This document shows, one piece after another, positions 34,579 through 44,045 of a stretch of 64,000 nt of DNA. Every line of letters starts with the position of its first letter. Within the stretch, counting starts at the first letter, position 1. The notes under the pieces were generated by a model that ran no database searches, was not told where the DNA came from, and saw only the letters and a program-made list of their open reading frames with translations. Both the position numbers and the translations under genes were made by a program. Source of the DNA: Streptomonospora mangrovi (GTDB lineage Bacteria > Actinomycetota > Actinomycetes > Streptosporangiales > Streptosporangiaceae); contig NZ_JAJAQC010000016.1 in the NCBI RefSeq assembly GCF_027604915.1, positions 1 through 64,000 on the forward strand. Direction: 5' to 3'.

Positions 34579-37125
34579 CTACCGCGCCGCCTCGGCGTCG
34601 CGGCGGCGGGCCCGCAACGCGCGGCGGACGCCCGCCTCGCCCTCCACCAGGAGGCGGCGCAGGGCCGGCGCGGGGGAGCGGTCGGCGATGTAGGACTCGG
34701 TGCGCGTGATGGTCTCCTCCTCGATGAGGTGGGCGGGGTAGGCCATCTCCGCGAACGTCTGGGCGAACTCGCCGGTCCAGTCGCGCCACGCCGCCTCAAG
34801 CTGGGCGAAGTAGCGGTCGACGTAGGGCCGGTACAGCTCGGCCTGCCCCGGCTCGGTGAACCCGGCCAGGGTCGCCCGGAACTCGGCGTTGGCCATGCTC
34901 CCCGAGACGATGCGGTCCCACGCCTGGGCCTTGGCCTCCGGCGTGGGGATCGCCGCGCGGCAGCCCGCCGCCTGGCGCTCGCCCGTGGCGGTGGGGTCGA
35001 GGTCCAGTTCGGCAGCGATCTCCTTCTCGTCGGCGCGCCCGGCCGCCACCAGCCTGCGCAGCAGGGTCCAGCGCAGGTCGGTGTCGATGGTCAGCCCGTC
35101 GACCGTGATGGCGCCGTCGTAGAGCCCCTGGAGCAGCGACAGGTGCTCGTTGCTCACGGCGGAGTCGGCGAAGCCGTGGGCGTAGGCGAGTTGGAGGTCG
35201 CCGCCCGGCTCGGCGGCGGTCAGCAGGTCGCGCAGGCGCCCGGCCACCAGGTCGAAACCGGTCGCGCGCCACTCCGGGTCGGTGTAGTTGTACAGCGCCG
35301 AGACGGCCTGGCGCAGCAGCATCTGCACCACCGCCACGTCGCTGACCCCGCCGATGCCCGACACCACGAGCTTGACGTAGTCGCGGGCCGCCATCTCGGC
35401 GTCGCGGGTCATGTCCCAGGCGGCGGCGAAGCACAGCGCGCGCGGCAGCGACTCGGCGATCTCGCCCGCGCCCTCCACCACGGTGCGCAGCGACCGCTCG
35501 TCCAGCCGGATCTTGGTGAAGGTGAGGTCGTCGTCGTTGATCAGCACCAGGTCGGGCTGGGCCTGGCCGACCAGTCGCGGGACCTCGGTGCGCGGGCCCG
35601 ACACGTCCAGCTCGACCCGCTCGCGCCGCACGATGCCCTTGTCGGTGCGGTCGTAGAGGCCGATCGCCAGCCGGTGCGAGCGCAGGGTCGGGTGGTCCTC
35701 GGCCGCCTCCTGGAGCACCGCGAAGGAGGTGAACGCACCGTCCGCGCCGACCTCGAACTCCGGGCGCATCGTGTTGACGCCGGCGGTCTCCAGCCACTCC
35801 CGCGACCACGCCGACAGGTCGCGCCCGGAGGCCGCCTCCAGGTGGCGCAGCAGGTCCGCCAGTTCGGTGTTGCCCCACTTGTGCTCGGCGAAGTAGGCCC
35901 GCACCCCGGCGAAGAACGCCTCCACGCCCACGTAGGCCACCAGTTGCTTGAGCACCGAGGCGCCCTTGGCGTAGGTGATGCCGTCGAAGTTGACCTCCAC
36001 CGCCTGCATGTCGGGGATGTCGGCGGCGATGGGGTGGGTGGAGGGGAGCTGGTCCTGGCGCAGCGCCCACGCCTTCTCGATGTTGGCGAAGGTGGTCCAG
36101 GCGTCGGTCCACTTGGTGGCGTGCGCCTGGCAGTACACGCTGGCGAAGGTCGCGAACGACTCGTTCAGCCACAGGTCGTCCCACCAGCGCATGGTGACCA
36201 GGTCGCCGAACCACATGTGCGCCATCTCGTGCAGGATGGTCTCGGCGCGGCGCTCGTAGCGGGCGTCGGTGACCCGCGACCGGAAGACGTAGTCCTCCAG
36301 GAAGGTCACCGCGCCGGCGTTCTCCATCGCCCCGGCGTTGAACTCCGGAACGAAGAGCTGGTCGTACTTGCCGAACGGATACCGCAGCCCGAACAGCTCG
36401 TGGTAGAAGTCGAAGCCCTGCTTGGTGACCTCCAGGATCGCGTCGGCGTCGAGGTGCTCGGCCAGCGAGGCCCGGCAGTAGACGCCCAGCGGGATCCCGT
36501 CGTGCTCGTCGCGGACCACGTGGTAGGGGCCGGCGATCAGCGCGGTGACGTAGGTCGACATCCGCTCGGTCGCGGGGAAGTGCCAGCGCGACTTCGGCCC
36601 GGCCGGGTCCTCCACCACCGCGCCCGACACGTCGGGGGCGCTGTTGGAGACCACCTGGAAGTCGGCGGGCGCGAACACCGTCAGATCGAACGTCGCCTTG
36701 AGGTCGGGCTGGTCGAAGCACGCGTACATCCGGTGCGCGTCGGCCGTCTCGAACTGGGTGTAGAGGTAGGTGGAGCCGTCGACCGGGTCGACGAACCGGT
36801 GCAGACCCTCGCCGGTGCGCATGTAGGCGCAGTCGGCCAGCACCCGCAGCTCGTTGCGCGCCTTGAGGCCGGGCAGCCGGATGCGGCCGCCGTCGAACAC
36901 CTCGGCCGGGTCGAGTTCCTCGCCGTTGAGCACCACGGCGGACACCGAGGGCGCCACCAGGTCGATGAACGTCTCGGCGCCGGGCTCGGCGCACTCGAAC
37001 TCCACCACCGTCTGCGAGGGGAAGGTCTGGTCGCCCGCCGTGAGGTCGAGTTCCACGGTGTAGGAGCCCACGCTGAGGATGCGCGCGCGTTCGCGCGCCT
37101 CGTCGCGTGTCAGGTTGCCCGCCAC
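34579..37125 (-). CDS. pepN: aminopeptidase N (M1 family)
   Basis: An 848-aa cytoplasmic zinc aminopeptidase. The exopeptidase motif is [11 protein letters not shown]. The zinc site is HEMAH at residues 299-303, with the third ligand in LNESFATF about 20 residues later. The ERAP1-like C-terminal helical domain is complete (to [15 protein letters not shown]). The length is that of actinobacterial PepN. The GTG start has GAAGGGAG upstream. It is divergent from the mycothiol nitroreductase gene across 280 bp that holds GC-rich hairpins but no clear promoter. Confidence 0.96.
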   Translation of the reverse strand: MAGNLTRDEARERARILSVGSYTVELDLTAGDQTFPSQTVVEFECAEPGAETFIDLVAPSVSAVVLNGEELDPAEVFDGGRIRLPGLKARNELRVLADCAYMRTGEGLHRFVDPVDGSTYLYTQFETADAHRMYACFDQPDLKATFDLTVFAPADFQVVSNSAPDVSGAVVEDPAGPKSRWHFPATERMSTYVTALIAGPYHVVRDEHDGIPLGVYCRASLAEHLDADAILEVTKQGFDFYHELFGLRYPFGKYDQLFVPEFNAGAMENAGAVTFLEDYVFRSRVTDARYERRAETILHEMAHMWFGDLVTMRWWDDLWLNESFATFASVYCQAHATKWTDAWTTFANIEKAWALRQDQLPSTHPIAADIPDMQAVEVNFDGITYAKGASVLKQLVAYVGVEAFFAGVRAYFAEHKWGNTELADLLRHLEAASGRDLSAWSREWLETAGVNTMRPEFEVGADGAFTSFAVLQEAAEDHPTLRSHRLAIGLYDRTDKGIVRRERVELDVSGPRTEVPRLVGQAQPDLVLINDDDLTFTKIRLDERSLRTVVEGAGEIAESLPRALCFAAAWDMTRDAEMAARDYVKLVVSGIGGVSDVAVVQMLLRQAVSALYNYTDPEWRATGFDLVAGRLRDLLTAAEPGGDLQLAYAHGFADSAVSNEHLSLLQGLYDGAITVDGLTIDTDLRWTLLRRLVAAGRADEKEIAAELDLDPTATGERQAAGCRAAIPTPEAKAQAWDRIVSGSMANAEFRATLAGFTEPGQAELYRPYVDRYFAQLEAAWRDWTGEFAQTFAEMAYPAHLIEEETITRTESYIADRSPAPALRRLLVEGEAGVRRALRARRRDAEAAR

Positions 37126-37405
37126 GTCGCTCCCTTCGGGCCGGCGTCCTCGTCGGCCTCAGTCGCTGTCGTCCCCCCGCGAGCAGCCGCGTCGCCGCCG
37201 GGACCTGCGCAGGGGGGTGCAATGCCTGCCGGGTCCGATCCTGCCACGCCGGGCGCCGGAATGCGGAACCCGGCGCGAAGGTTGCAGCAGGGTGCGGGCC
37301 CGGCCCCAGGCCGCGGCAGGCCGGCGGTGGAGGCCGCCGCGCCGCCGCGCGCGCCCCCGGCGCGGCCGCGGCGGCACCCAGGCGAGCAGCGAAAAGGAGA
37401 CACAC

Positions 37406-38050
37406 GTGAGTGGTGGCGAGGAGCGGGACGGCACCGTCCCCGTCGACTTCTGGTTCGACCCGGTGTGCCCGTGGGCGTGGATGGCCTCGCGGTGGCTGCT
37501 GGAGGTCGAGAAGGTGCGGCCGATCACCCCGCGCTGGCACGTGATGAGCCTCAGCGTCCTCAACGAGGGGCGCGACCTGCCCGACGACTACCGCGCGCTG
37601 CTGGACGACGCGTGGGGGCCGGTACGGGTGGCCATCGCGGCCGAGGAGCGGCACGGGTCCGAGGTTCTGGGCCCCCTCTACACGGCACTGGGCACCCGCC
37701 TGCACAATCGGAAGGAGCCGCGCTCCGACGACACCGTCCGGGCGGCGCTGCGCGAGGCGGGGCTCCCCGAGGACCTCGCCGAGGCGGCCCGCACCGACGC
37801 GTTCGACGAGGCGCTGCGCCGCTCCCACCACGACGGCATGGACCGCGTGGGCTACGAGGTCGGCACGCCCGTCATCTCCGTTGAAGGCGTGTCGTTCTTC
37901 GGCCCGGTGGTCTCGCCCGCACCCAAGGGCGAGGCGGCGGCCCGGCTGTGGGACGGTGTGCGGCTGGTCGCCGGCACCGACGGGTTCTTCGAACTCAAGC
38001 GCAGCCGGACCCGCGAACCCGTCTTCGACGACGAGGCCGGGCGGCCCTGA
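37406..38050 (+). CDS. mycothiol-dependent nitroreductase, Rv2466c type (DsbA-like fold)
   Basis: A 214-aa thioredoxin-fold protein with a helical insertion. It resembles Rv2466c of Mycobacterium tuberculosis almost throughout: [79 protein letters not shown] and FFELKRSRT. The active site reads CPWA (Cys21 to Ala24) instead of CPWC, so it should work as a monothiol enzyme with mycothiol. AAAAGGAGA precedes the GTG. It is followed at 111 nt by a small gene in the same direction. Confidence 0.9.
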   Translation: MSGGEERDGTVPVDFWFDPVCPWAWMASRWLLEVEKVRPITPRWHVMSLSVLNEGRDLPDDYRALLDDAWGPVRVAIAAEERHGSEVLGPLYTALGTRLHNRKEPRSDDTVRAALREAGLPEDLAEAARTDAFDEALRRSHHDGMDRVGYEVGTPVISVEGVSFFGPVVSPAPKGEAAARLWDGVRLVAGTDGFFELKRSRTREPVFDDEAGRP

Positions 38051-38161
38051 CCGCGTTCACCCGGCACGGCGCGCGGGTGCACCGGGCCGGAGGGTGCAGG
38101 GGGCGCGGGGGCGGCCACCGGCACGAACGGGCAGGCAGAGCACGCTAGGAAGGCGGCAGCG

Positions 38162-38320
38162 ATGAGCGGACCCGAGGACGACCGCCCGGTCGACCTCTTC
38201 GAGGACGGGCTGGAGATCCTGCCCGACACCACCAGTGACGAGCGCGGCCCGGGCTGGGGCGACCCCGACCGCGACGACAACATCGACCGGCTGCTGGAGG
38301 AGCGCCCTCCGCACTGGTAG
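38162..38320 (+). CDS. small acidic protein (52 aa)
   Basis: An ATG with AGGAAGGCGG upstream opens a 52-codon frame: MSGPEDDRPVDLFEDGLEIL, then a middle rich in Asp, ending in LLEERPPHW. Strong third-position GC, a good ribosome site and a terminator hairpin 10 nt after its stop support a real gene. Many small actinobacterial proteins end in a similar RPPHW motif. The function is unknown. It is probably cotranscribed with the upstream nitroreductase. Confidence 0.75.
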   Translation: MSGPEDDRPVDLFEDGLEILPDTTSDERGPGWGDPDRDDNIDRLLEERPPHW

Positions 38321-38329
38321 CCCGGTGTC

Positions 38330-38358
38330 GGGGGCGGTCCGCGCGGCGGGCCGCCCCC
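38330..38358 (+). terminator. hairpin after the 52-aa gene
   Basis: GGGGGCGG (38330-38337) pairs with CCGCCCCC (38351-38358), starting 10 nt after the stop. Confidence 0.55.
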
Positions 38359-38430
38359 GCCCGCCGTCCGGCGGGCCGCCACCCGTCCGCTGCGCCGCTC
38401 CACGGCCGGCCGCCCCCACCTCGTTCCCAC

Positions 38431-38467
38431 GGGTCCGCCCCCGCCGGGTCCCGGCGGGGGCGGACCC
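38431..38467 (+). terminator. 17-bp perfect hairpin before the ALDH gene
   Basis: GGGTCCGCCCCCGCCGG (38431-38447) and CCGGCGGGGGCGGACCC (38451-38467) are exact complements separated by 3 nt. It insulates the nitroreductase unit from the ALDH gene. The 262-bp gap otherwise holds a TAGAAT-containing promoter patch at about 38550 and the palindrome GTTC-TGG-GAAC. Confidence 0.75.
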
Positions 38468-38582
38468 CTCAAGCGGATTCCCCCCGTCCCGCCCCGCGCG
38501 GCCGCCCCGACCCGGTGTCCCGGTCGGCCCGGTTCCGGCATTCGGCGGAGTAATAGAATCCCGTTCTGGGAACGTGGTCACC

Positions 38583-40004
38583 ATGCGATCCCTTTACCTC
38601 AACGGCACCTGGACCGAGTCGGCGTCCGCCACCGCCATCGACGTCGTCAACCCCGCCACGGAGGAGGTCGTCGACTCCGTCCCGGCGGGCGACCCCGCCG
38701 ACGTCGACCGCGCGGTCTCCGCGGCCCGGGCCGCCTTCCCCGCGTGGTCCGCCCTGCCCTACCCCGAGCGCCGCGCCGTCCTGGCCCGCGCCCTGGAGCT
38801 GCTGCAACAGCGCTCCGCCGACATCGCCGCCGCCATCGCCACCGACATGGGCGCCCCCCTGCGCTTCGCCACCGGCGTGCAGACCGGGTTCCCCCTGCTG
38901 ATGTTCCAGACCTTCCTGGACCTCCTCGACACCCACCACGAGCGGCTGTTCGGCGGCGAACCGGTCGGCGACTCCATCATCGTCCGCGAGCCCTTCGGCG
39001 TCGTCGGCGCCATCACCCCCTGGAACTACCCCCTCCACCAGATCGTGCTGAAGGCCGTGCCGGCCATGGCCGTGGGCAACACCGTCGTGCTCAAGCCCAC
39101 CGAGGTCGCCCCGCTCGCCGCCTACGCCCTCACCGAGGCACTGCACGACGCGGGGCTGCCGCCGGGGGTGTTCAACCTCGTCTCGGGCACCGGCCCGGTC
39201 GTCGGCGAGGCCATCGCCGCCCACCCCGGGGTGGACATGGTCTCCTTCACCGGCTCGGGCCGCGCCGGCAAGCGCGTCGCCGAGGTCGCCGCCGCCACCG
39301 TCAAGAAGGTCGCCCTGGAACTCGGCGGCAAGTCGCCCAACGTGATCCTGCCCGACGCCGACCTCACCGCCGCCGTGGCCGCCGGGGTCGCCGACGTCAT
39401 GCGCAACACCGGGCAGAGCTGCAACGCGCTGACCCGCATGCTCGTGCACCGCGACCACTACGCGCGCGCCCGGGAACTCGCGGCCGAGGCCGCCGCGAAG
39501 TTCGAGCCCGGCGACCCCTTCGAGGAGGGCGTCCGCATGGGGCCGCTCGTCTCGCGCACCCAGTTGGACCGGGTGCGCGACTACATCGACACCGGAGTCA
39601 AGGAGGGCGCCCGCATCGTGGTGGGCGGCGCCGAGCCCCCCGCCGGCCGCGAGCGCGGCTACTACGTGCGCCCCACCGTCTTCGCCGACGTCGACAACGG
39701 CATGCGCATCGCCCGCGAGGAGATCTTCGGCCCCGTCGTCGCGCTCATCCCCTACGACACCGAGGACGAGGCCGTGGCCGTGGCCAACGACACCGACTAC
39801 GGCCTGGCCGCCGCCGTGTGGTCGGGCGACTCCGACCGCGCGCTGCGCGTGGCCCGGCGCCTGCGCGCCGGCCAGGTGCAGGTCAACGGCGCCCGCACGC
39901 AGCCCCTGCTGCCCTTCGGCGGCTACAAGCAGTCGGGTGTGGGCCGCGAGTGGGGCCTGCACGGCATCGAGGAGTTCTGCGAGACCAAGGGCATCCAGCG
40001 CTAG
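38583..40004 (+). CDS. NAD(P)-dependent aldehyde dehydrogenase
   Basis: A 473-aa enzyme of the ALDH superfamily. The catalytic Cys280 is in NTGQSCNALTRM, the general base Glu246 in ALELGGKSPN, and the cofactor motif is FTGSGRAGKRV. It ends in the oligomerisation region QPLLPFGGYKQSGVGREWG. It oxidises an unidentified aldehyde to its acid. No Shine-Dalgarno is obvious before the ATG; the promoter patch lies only some 20 nt upstream. A possible partner, the small membrane protein, follows at 104 nt. Confidence 0.93.
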   Translation: MRSLYLNGTWTESASATAIDVVNPATEEVVDSVPAGDPADVDRAVSAARAAFPAWSALPYPERRAVLARALELLQQRSADIAAAIATDMGAPLRFATGVQTGFPLLMFQTFLDLLDTHHERLFGGEPVGDSIIVREPFGVVGAITPWNYPLHQIVLKAVPAMAVGNTVVLKPTEVAPLAAYALTEALHDAGLPPGVFNLVSGTGPVVGEAIAAHPGVDMVSFTGSGRAGKRVAEVAAATVKKVALELGGKSPNVILPDADLTAAVAAGVADVMRNTGQSCNALTRMLVHRDHYARARELAAEAAAKFEPGDPFEEGVRMGPLVSRTQLDRVRDYIDTGVKEGARIVVGGAEPPAGRERGYYVRPTVFADVDNGMRIAREEIFGPVVALIPYDTEDEAVAVANDTDYGLAAAVWSGDSDRALRVARRLRAGQVQVNGARTQPLLPFGGYKQSGVGREWGLHGIEEFCETKGIQR

Positions 40005-40107
40005 CGCCGCCCCGGCGCGGGCCGGGCGCCGGCGTATGGCAGGATCGGCGTGCAGAGGTGCGGGTTCGCCCCGCGCCGTGTCCGTACCCCGATACCCGAG
40101 GTGTGAG

Positions 40108-40260
40108 TTGAGCAAGCCGACGGAGTCCAAGGCCGGCCCGCTGAGCAAGGACATCAAGGCCATCGTCCTGGTGAACGTCATCGCGGTGCTGTCGCTGGCC
40201 CTGTTCGCCGCCATGGGGATGGCCATCGCCTCGATCGCCACCGGCGTCCCGCTCATCTAG
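40108..40260 (+). CDS. small single-pass membrane protein (50 aa, TTG start)
   Basis: A TTG preceded by GAGGTG begins MSKPTESKAGPLSKDIKAI, followed by one hydrophobic helix (VLVNVIAVLSLALFAAMGMA) and a short IASIATGVPLI end. Genome-like codon use and the ribosome site support it. Earlier in-frame starts run into non-coding sequence. The function is unknown. Confidence 0.65.
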   Translation: MSKPTESKAGPLSKDIKAIVLVNVIAVLSLALFAAMGMAIASIATGVPLI

Positions 40261-40296
40261 CGGCCGGGCCGCACCGGCCCCGCCGAATTCCGTTAC

Positions 40297-40329
40297 GCCC
40301 GCCCCCGGTGCTGCGCGCCGGGGGCGGGC
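40297..40329 (+). terminator. hairpin before rpiB
   Basis: GCCCGCCCCCGG (40297-40308) and CCGGGGGCGGGC (40318-40329) are exact complements with a 9-nt loop, 36 nt after the small membrane protein gene. Confidence 0.7.
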
Positions 40330-40352
40330 TCGTGCCATGGGAAACTAACGAC

Positions 40353-40820
40353 GTGCGTGTCTACCTGGGATCCGACCATGCCGGATTCGATCTCAAAGAA
40401 CATCTGGTGACCTGGCTCAAGGAGCAGGGCCACGAGGTCGTCGACGCCGGCCCCGCCGCGCTCGACCCCGCCGACGACTACCCACCCTTCGTGCTGCGCG
40501 CCGCCGAGGGCGTCGCCGGCGACCCCGGTGCGCTGGGGGTGGTGCTGGGCGGCTCGGGCAACGGCGAGCAGATCGCCGCCAACAAGGTGAAGGGCGTGCG
40601 CGCGGCGCTGGCCTGGAGCGAGGAGACCGCCCGGCTGGCGCGCGAGCACAACGACGCCAACGTGCTCAGCCTGGGCGCGCGGATGCACACGGCCGAGGAG
40701 GCCACGTCGTTCGTCGCGGTCTTCCTGGCCACGCCCTACAGCGGCGAGGAGCGGCACAGCCGGCGCATCGGCATGCTGTCGCGCTACGAGGAGTCGGGCG
40801 AGCTGCCCCCGCTGCCCTAG
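40353..40820 (+). CDS. rpiB: ribose-5-phosphate isomerase B
   Basis: A 155-aa RpiB/LacAB family isomerase interconverting ribose-5-phosphate and ribulose-5-phosphate. SDHAGFDLKEHL binds the substrate phosphate. VVLGGSGNGEQIAANKVKGVRAAL has Ser-Gly-Asn-Gly-Glu in place of the E. coli cysteine site, the arrangement known for the mycobacterial enzyme where Glu is the base. The C terminus EERHSRRIGMLSRYE is typical. The GTG start has no ribosome site. Confidence 0.93.
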   Translation: MRVYLGSDHAGFDLKEHLVTWLKEQGHEVVDAGPAALDPADDYPPFVLRAAEGVAGDPGALGVVLGGSGNGEQIAANKVKGVRAALAWSEETARLAREHNDANVLSLGARMHTAEEATSFVAVFLATPYSGEERHSRRIGMLSRYEESGELPPLP

Positions 40821-41228
40821 CGTCCCGGCGCCGCCCGCGCAGCCCCCGGGACGGTCCGGGCGGCCCCAGAGGCGGTCCGGACGGGCGCCGTTGGCCGGTT
40901 CGGTCGGCCGCCGGCGCTCGATCGGCCCGCCGCCCCTCCAACCCGCCCGCCGGTGCCCGGTGGGCGGCTTTGCCGTGCGGTGCATCCGGCCCGGCCCGGC
41001 GGATCCGCGGCGCTGCCGGTGCGCGGATCCGCCGGGTCCGGTGAGCGCGCGGCGCGGCGGCTGTGCGGCGGTGCGCTCGCGCCCCGCAGCGGCCGGCCGA
41101 CGCCGTTCACGCTCTGCCGTGACGGTAATACGGATCGGCGGAGCTGAGAACCCCGCGATCCGCCGGCGCGGTGCGGGGCGCGCGCCACCGCGCCCGCCCC
41201 GCCCGCGCCGGTCTCCGGCGTGCGCGGC
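40821..41228. other. 408-bp gap between convergent rpiB and the GNAT gene
   Basis: No coding frame with plausible codon use is seen on either strand. It holds the strong two-way terminator at 40995-41036. Near 41120 there is an isolated AT-richer patch (GTGACGGTAATACGGATCGG) of unknown meaning. Confidence 0.6.
40995..41036. terminator. bidirectional 15-bp hairpin terminator
   Basis: CCCGGCGGATCCGCG (40995-41009) and CGCGGATCCGCCGGG (41022-41036) are exact complements with a 12-nt loop, between genes that end towards each other. Confidence 0.75.
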
Positions 41229-42494
41229 CTAGAAGACGTTGCCGCAGTAGGGCAGGTCGGCGCGGTGCAGGGCGGTGTCCAGCCGCTGGACCGCGCCCGG
41301 CGCGGCCTCGCTGAGCAACCCGGCCGCCAGGTAGCCGCCGAGCCGGGTGCCGCCCAGGTAGGCGGCGCCCAGGTGGGCGGCGTCCAACCGGATGTCGGGC
41401 TCCTGGTCGGTGGGCCGGCAGCGCGCGGCGGCGGTGTCGGCGGTCAGCCGCCACCGGCCGGCGTTCCACGGGCAGTGGCGGTCGGCGACCTCCAGCACCA
41501 CGTCCACCGCCGCCGCGTAGGAGCGCCGCTCCAGCGCGGCGGGGAGGTCCACCAACCGGATCCACAGGTTCTCGATGTGCCGGCGGCGCGCCCGGAAGGG
41601 GTCGGCCAGCAGGTGGAACAGCGGGTCGTCGAGCGCCGCCATGTCGCAGGTCACCGAGGTCACCAGGTCGCGGGTCAGCACGTGCTCCCACAGCAGGGTG
41701 TGCGCGGCCGGCGCGGTGGCGTAGACCTCCTCGACCCGCAGCGCGGAGTCGGCGGTGCCGTGGTCGTCCCACACCTGCCGGGTGCGGTAGAGCACGTAGC
41801 CCAGCGGGCCGGCGTCGTCCTCGGCCACGGCGCACTTGAGGTCGCTGAACGGGTTGCCCGGCGGGTTGTGCAGCACCCGGGTCCACCACGCCTCGGTGCG
41901 CTGGAACTCGCCGACGCGCTGCGGCGCCGCCGCCTGGTGCACCACGGAGATCTCCTTGCGGGCCTCGGCGGCGTCGAGCAGCCGCAGACGCAGCGCGGGG
42001 TCGCGCGGGGCGTCGGGGCGCAGCGCGGTCTCGCGCGTGGGCAGGGTGAAGGACACGGCGGAGGCCGCCGGGCCGTAGCCGAACCGGCCGTAGATCGCGC
42101 CCTCGCTGGCGAACAGCGCCGCGACGTCCTCGCCGCGCTCGCGGATGTCGGCGAACTGGCGGCGCATCAGCGCGCTGAGGACGCCGCGCCGCCGGTAGGT
42201 GGGCCACACCCCCACCGCCGAGACGCCGGAGACCCGGCGCGCGCCGCCGGGCAGGGTCATGGTGAGGGGCAGCGCGGTGGTGTTGCCCACCGGCTGCGCG
42301 CCGTCGAAGACCGTCAGGGTGCGGTCGAGGTGGGTGAGTTCGCGGTAGGACTCGGCGTCGGACTTGCCGCCGAGCAGGGCCTCGCCGACGAGGCGGACGA
42401 CGGCGGGGAACTCGGATTCGTCGGGCACCCGCGGGTGCCACCGCGAGGTCGGCCCGGGGTCCGCGCCGGCGGCCCCGTCTGCGGAAATGGACAT
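41229..42494 (-). CDS. Eis-like GNAT N-acetyltransferase
   Basis: A 421-aa protein with the tripartite Eis layout: GNAT domain, second GNAT-like domain, C-terminal sterol-carrier-like domain. The acetyl-CoA loop is VGVWPTYRRRGVLSALM. The conserved Tyr lies in SEGAIYGRFGYGPA. The protein ends exactly in YCGNVF, matching Eis proteins whose C-terminal Phe carboxylate serves as base. Eis relatives acetylate aminoglycosides and other amines; this substrate is unknown. It is a single-gene unit. Confidence 0.9.
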   Translation of the reverse strand: MSISADGAAGADPGPTSRWHPRVPDESEFPAVVRLVGEALLGGKSDAESYRELTHLDRTLTVFDGAQPVGNTTALPLTMTLPGGARRVSGVSAVGVWPTYRRRGVLSALMRRQFADIRERGEDVAALFASEGAIYGRFGYGPAASAVSFTLPTRETALRPDAPRDPALRLRLLDAAEARKEISVVHQAAAPQRVGEFQRTEAWWTRVLHNPPGNPFSDLKCAVAEDDAGPLGYVLYRTRQVWDDHGTADSALRVEEVYATAPAAHTLLWEHVLTRDLVTSVTCDMAALDDPLFHLLADPFRARRRHIENLWIRLVDLPAALERRSYAAAVDVVLEVADRHCPWNAGRWRLTADTAAARCRPTDQEPDIRLDAAHLGAAYLGGTRLGGYLAAGLLSEAAPGAVQRLDTALHRADLPYCGNVF

Positions 42495-42800
42495 GGTCCG
42501 TGCCTACCACCCCGGCGCGCGGCGGCGCGAGCGGTTTTTCTGGCCCCGGCGGGTTGCGCCCTGTCCGAAGACCGGGTTGACGACCGTCCGCGGCTGTGAA
42601 TTTGCCGGGATTCCGTCCCGGGCGCCCGTCTGGACTGACGAGCACCCGATTCTCGGCACATACTGGATCATGCGGAGTTCGACGCGATTTTCGGTGCGTG
42701 TGCAGGCACGATATCGGCTCGGCCGATACACGGGGCCCGAGGGGAGGCACCCCGCGGGCCGCGTGCCCGCCCCTGCCGCGCGCGCTACAGTGCGGGCACG
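42495..42800. other. 306-bp divergent intergenic region
   Basis: Between the Eis-like gene and the phosphatase gene. The AT-richer centre (about 42640-42720, around CATACTGGATCATGCGG and CGCGATTTTCGGTG) probably carries the minus-strand promoter and regulatory sites. The plus-strand -10 is near 42786. No gene is seen. Confidence 0.5.
42786..42791 (+). promoter_or_regulatory. -10 element of the PP2C phosphatase gene
   Basis: TACAGT lies 9 nt before the ATG at 42801. No Shine-Dalgarno intervenes, so the mRNA is likely leaderless or has a leader of 2-3 nt. Confidence 0.45.
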
Positions 42801-43904
42801 ATGAACGCCACGCCGACCGCCCGACTCCTGCGCCGCGCGCGCTCGCTGTGGCAGCGCGCGGCCGCGCTGCTGCGGCGCAAGGTGCTGTTCCGCTACCGCC
42901 TGGTATTGATCACGCTGGTCCTGCTGGCCGTGGGCATCGGGGTGGGCGCGGTGTGGGGCCCGCCCGGGTGGTTCCCGCCCAGCTCCGTCATCGTCACCGT
43001 GGTCGCCGGCGGGCTGCTGCTCAAGCGCAAGAGCCTGGCGTTCCTGCTCGCCGTCGACGCCGCCGTGCTGCTGTTCACCGCCTTCAGCCTGGACTTCGGC
43101 CAGGTCGGCCCGGGGCTGCTGGTCACCATCGGGGTCACCGCCGTGGTGGCCTACCTGCTGTCGGGCGTGCGCGAGCGGCTGGGCGTCCAAGGCCTCAGCG
43201 GCGAGCGCATGCTGCTGGAGTTGCGCGACCGGCTGCGCTCCCAGGGCGAGCTGCCCGAACTCCCGCCCGGCTGGCGCGGCACCTCGGTCCTGCGCCAGGC
43301 CGGCGGGTCCTCGTTCGGCGGCGACTTCGTGGTCTCCATGCGCCAGGACGACCGCCTGGAGGTGGCGGTGGTCGACGTCTCGGGCAAGGGCATGGACGCC
43401 GGCACCCGCGCGCTGCTGCTCTCGGGCGCCTTCCGCGGCCTGATCGCCGCCGTGCCCAGCGGGGAGTTCCTGTCCCGCTGCAACGACCACCTGATCCGCA
43501 CCTCGCTGGGCGAGGGGTTCGTCACCGCCGTCCACCTCAGCCTGGACCTGGAGACCGGCGACTACATCCTCGCCTCGGCCGGCCACCCGCCCGCCGTGCA
43601 GTACGACACCGCCACCGGCGTCTGGAGCCCGGCCGACGCCCGCGGCATGGTGCTGGGCGTGCTGCCCGAGACCGCCTACACCCCGGTCAAGGGGCGGCTG
43701 CGGCCCGGCGACGCCATCATGCTCTACACCGACGGCCTCATCGAGACCCCGGGCGAGGACCTCGACTCCGGCGTCGAGCACCTGCTGAAGGCGGCCGAGT
43801 CCGCCGCCGCAAAGGGATTCGACCAGGGCGCCGTGGCGATCGTCGACTCCCTCAGCAAGGGCAAGAACGACGACACCGCCCTCGTTGTGATCTGGCGCGA
43901 CTGA
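42801..43904 (+). CDS. membrane PP2C-type (SpoIIE/RsbU) serine phosphatase
   Basis: A 367-aa protein. Two to four N-terminal membrane helices (LVLITLVLLAVGIGVGAVWG, VIVTVVAGGLLL, LLVTIGVTAVVAYLLSGV) precede a SpoIIE-type phosphatase domain. The metal-binding aspartates are in FGGDFVV, VVDVSGKGMDAG, MLYTDGLIETPGED and NDDTALVVIWRD. LASAGHPPAV is the second conserved block. Such enzymes dephosphorylate anti-sigma antagonists or other phosphoserine proteins. No partner kinase or STAS gene is adjacent, so the target is unknown. Confidence 0.9.
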   Translation: MNATPTARLLRRARSLWQRAAALLRRKVLFRYRLVLITLVLLAVGIGVGAVWGPPGWFPPSSVIVTVVAGGLLLKRKSLAFLLAVDAAVLLFTAFSLDFGQVGPGLLVTIGVTAVVAYLLSGVRERLGVQGLSGERMLLELRDRLRSQGELPELPPGWRGTSVLRQAGGSSFGGDFVVSMRQDDRLEVAVVDVSGKGMDAGTRALLLSGAFRGLIAAVPSGEFLSRCNDHLIRTSLGEGFVTAVHLSLDLETGDYILASAGHPPAVQYDTATGVWSPADARGMVLGVLPETAYTPVKGRLRPGDAIMLYTDGLIETPGEDLDSGVEHLLKAAESAAAKGFDQGAVAIVDSLSKGKNDDTALVVIWRD

Positions 43905-44045
43905 CCCCTCGGGCGCGGCGCGGCGTGCCGGGGCCGCCGCCGGGGCCGGTAGGGTCGTCATGTTCCCCGGGCAGACGAGAGGTGCCTCGTTGCCGTGTCC
44001 AGAGGCCCCCGCGCCCCATACGCGATCGACAAGGGGGTGCTCAGC

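Noticed and set aside
34240-37884. 1214-aa plus-strand ORF
   Set aside because: It is the antisense shadow of pepN. High GC keeps the frame open; the product is low-complexity His/Val/Gly with no family match, and it crosses the homopolymer block.
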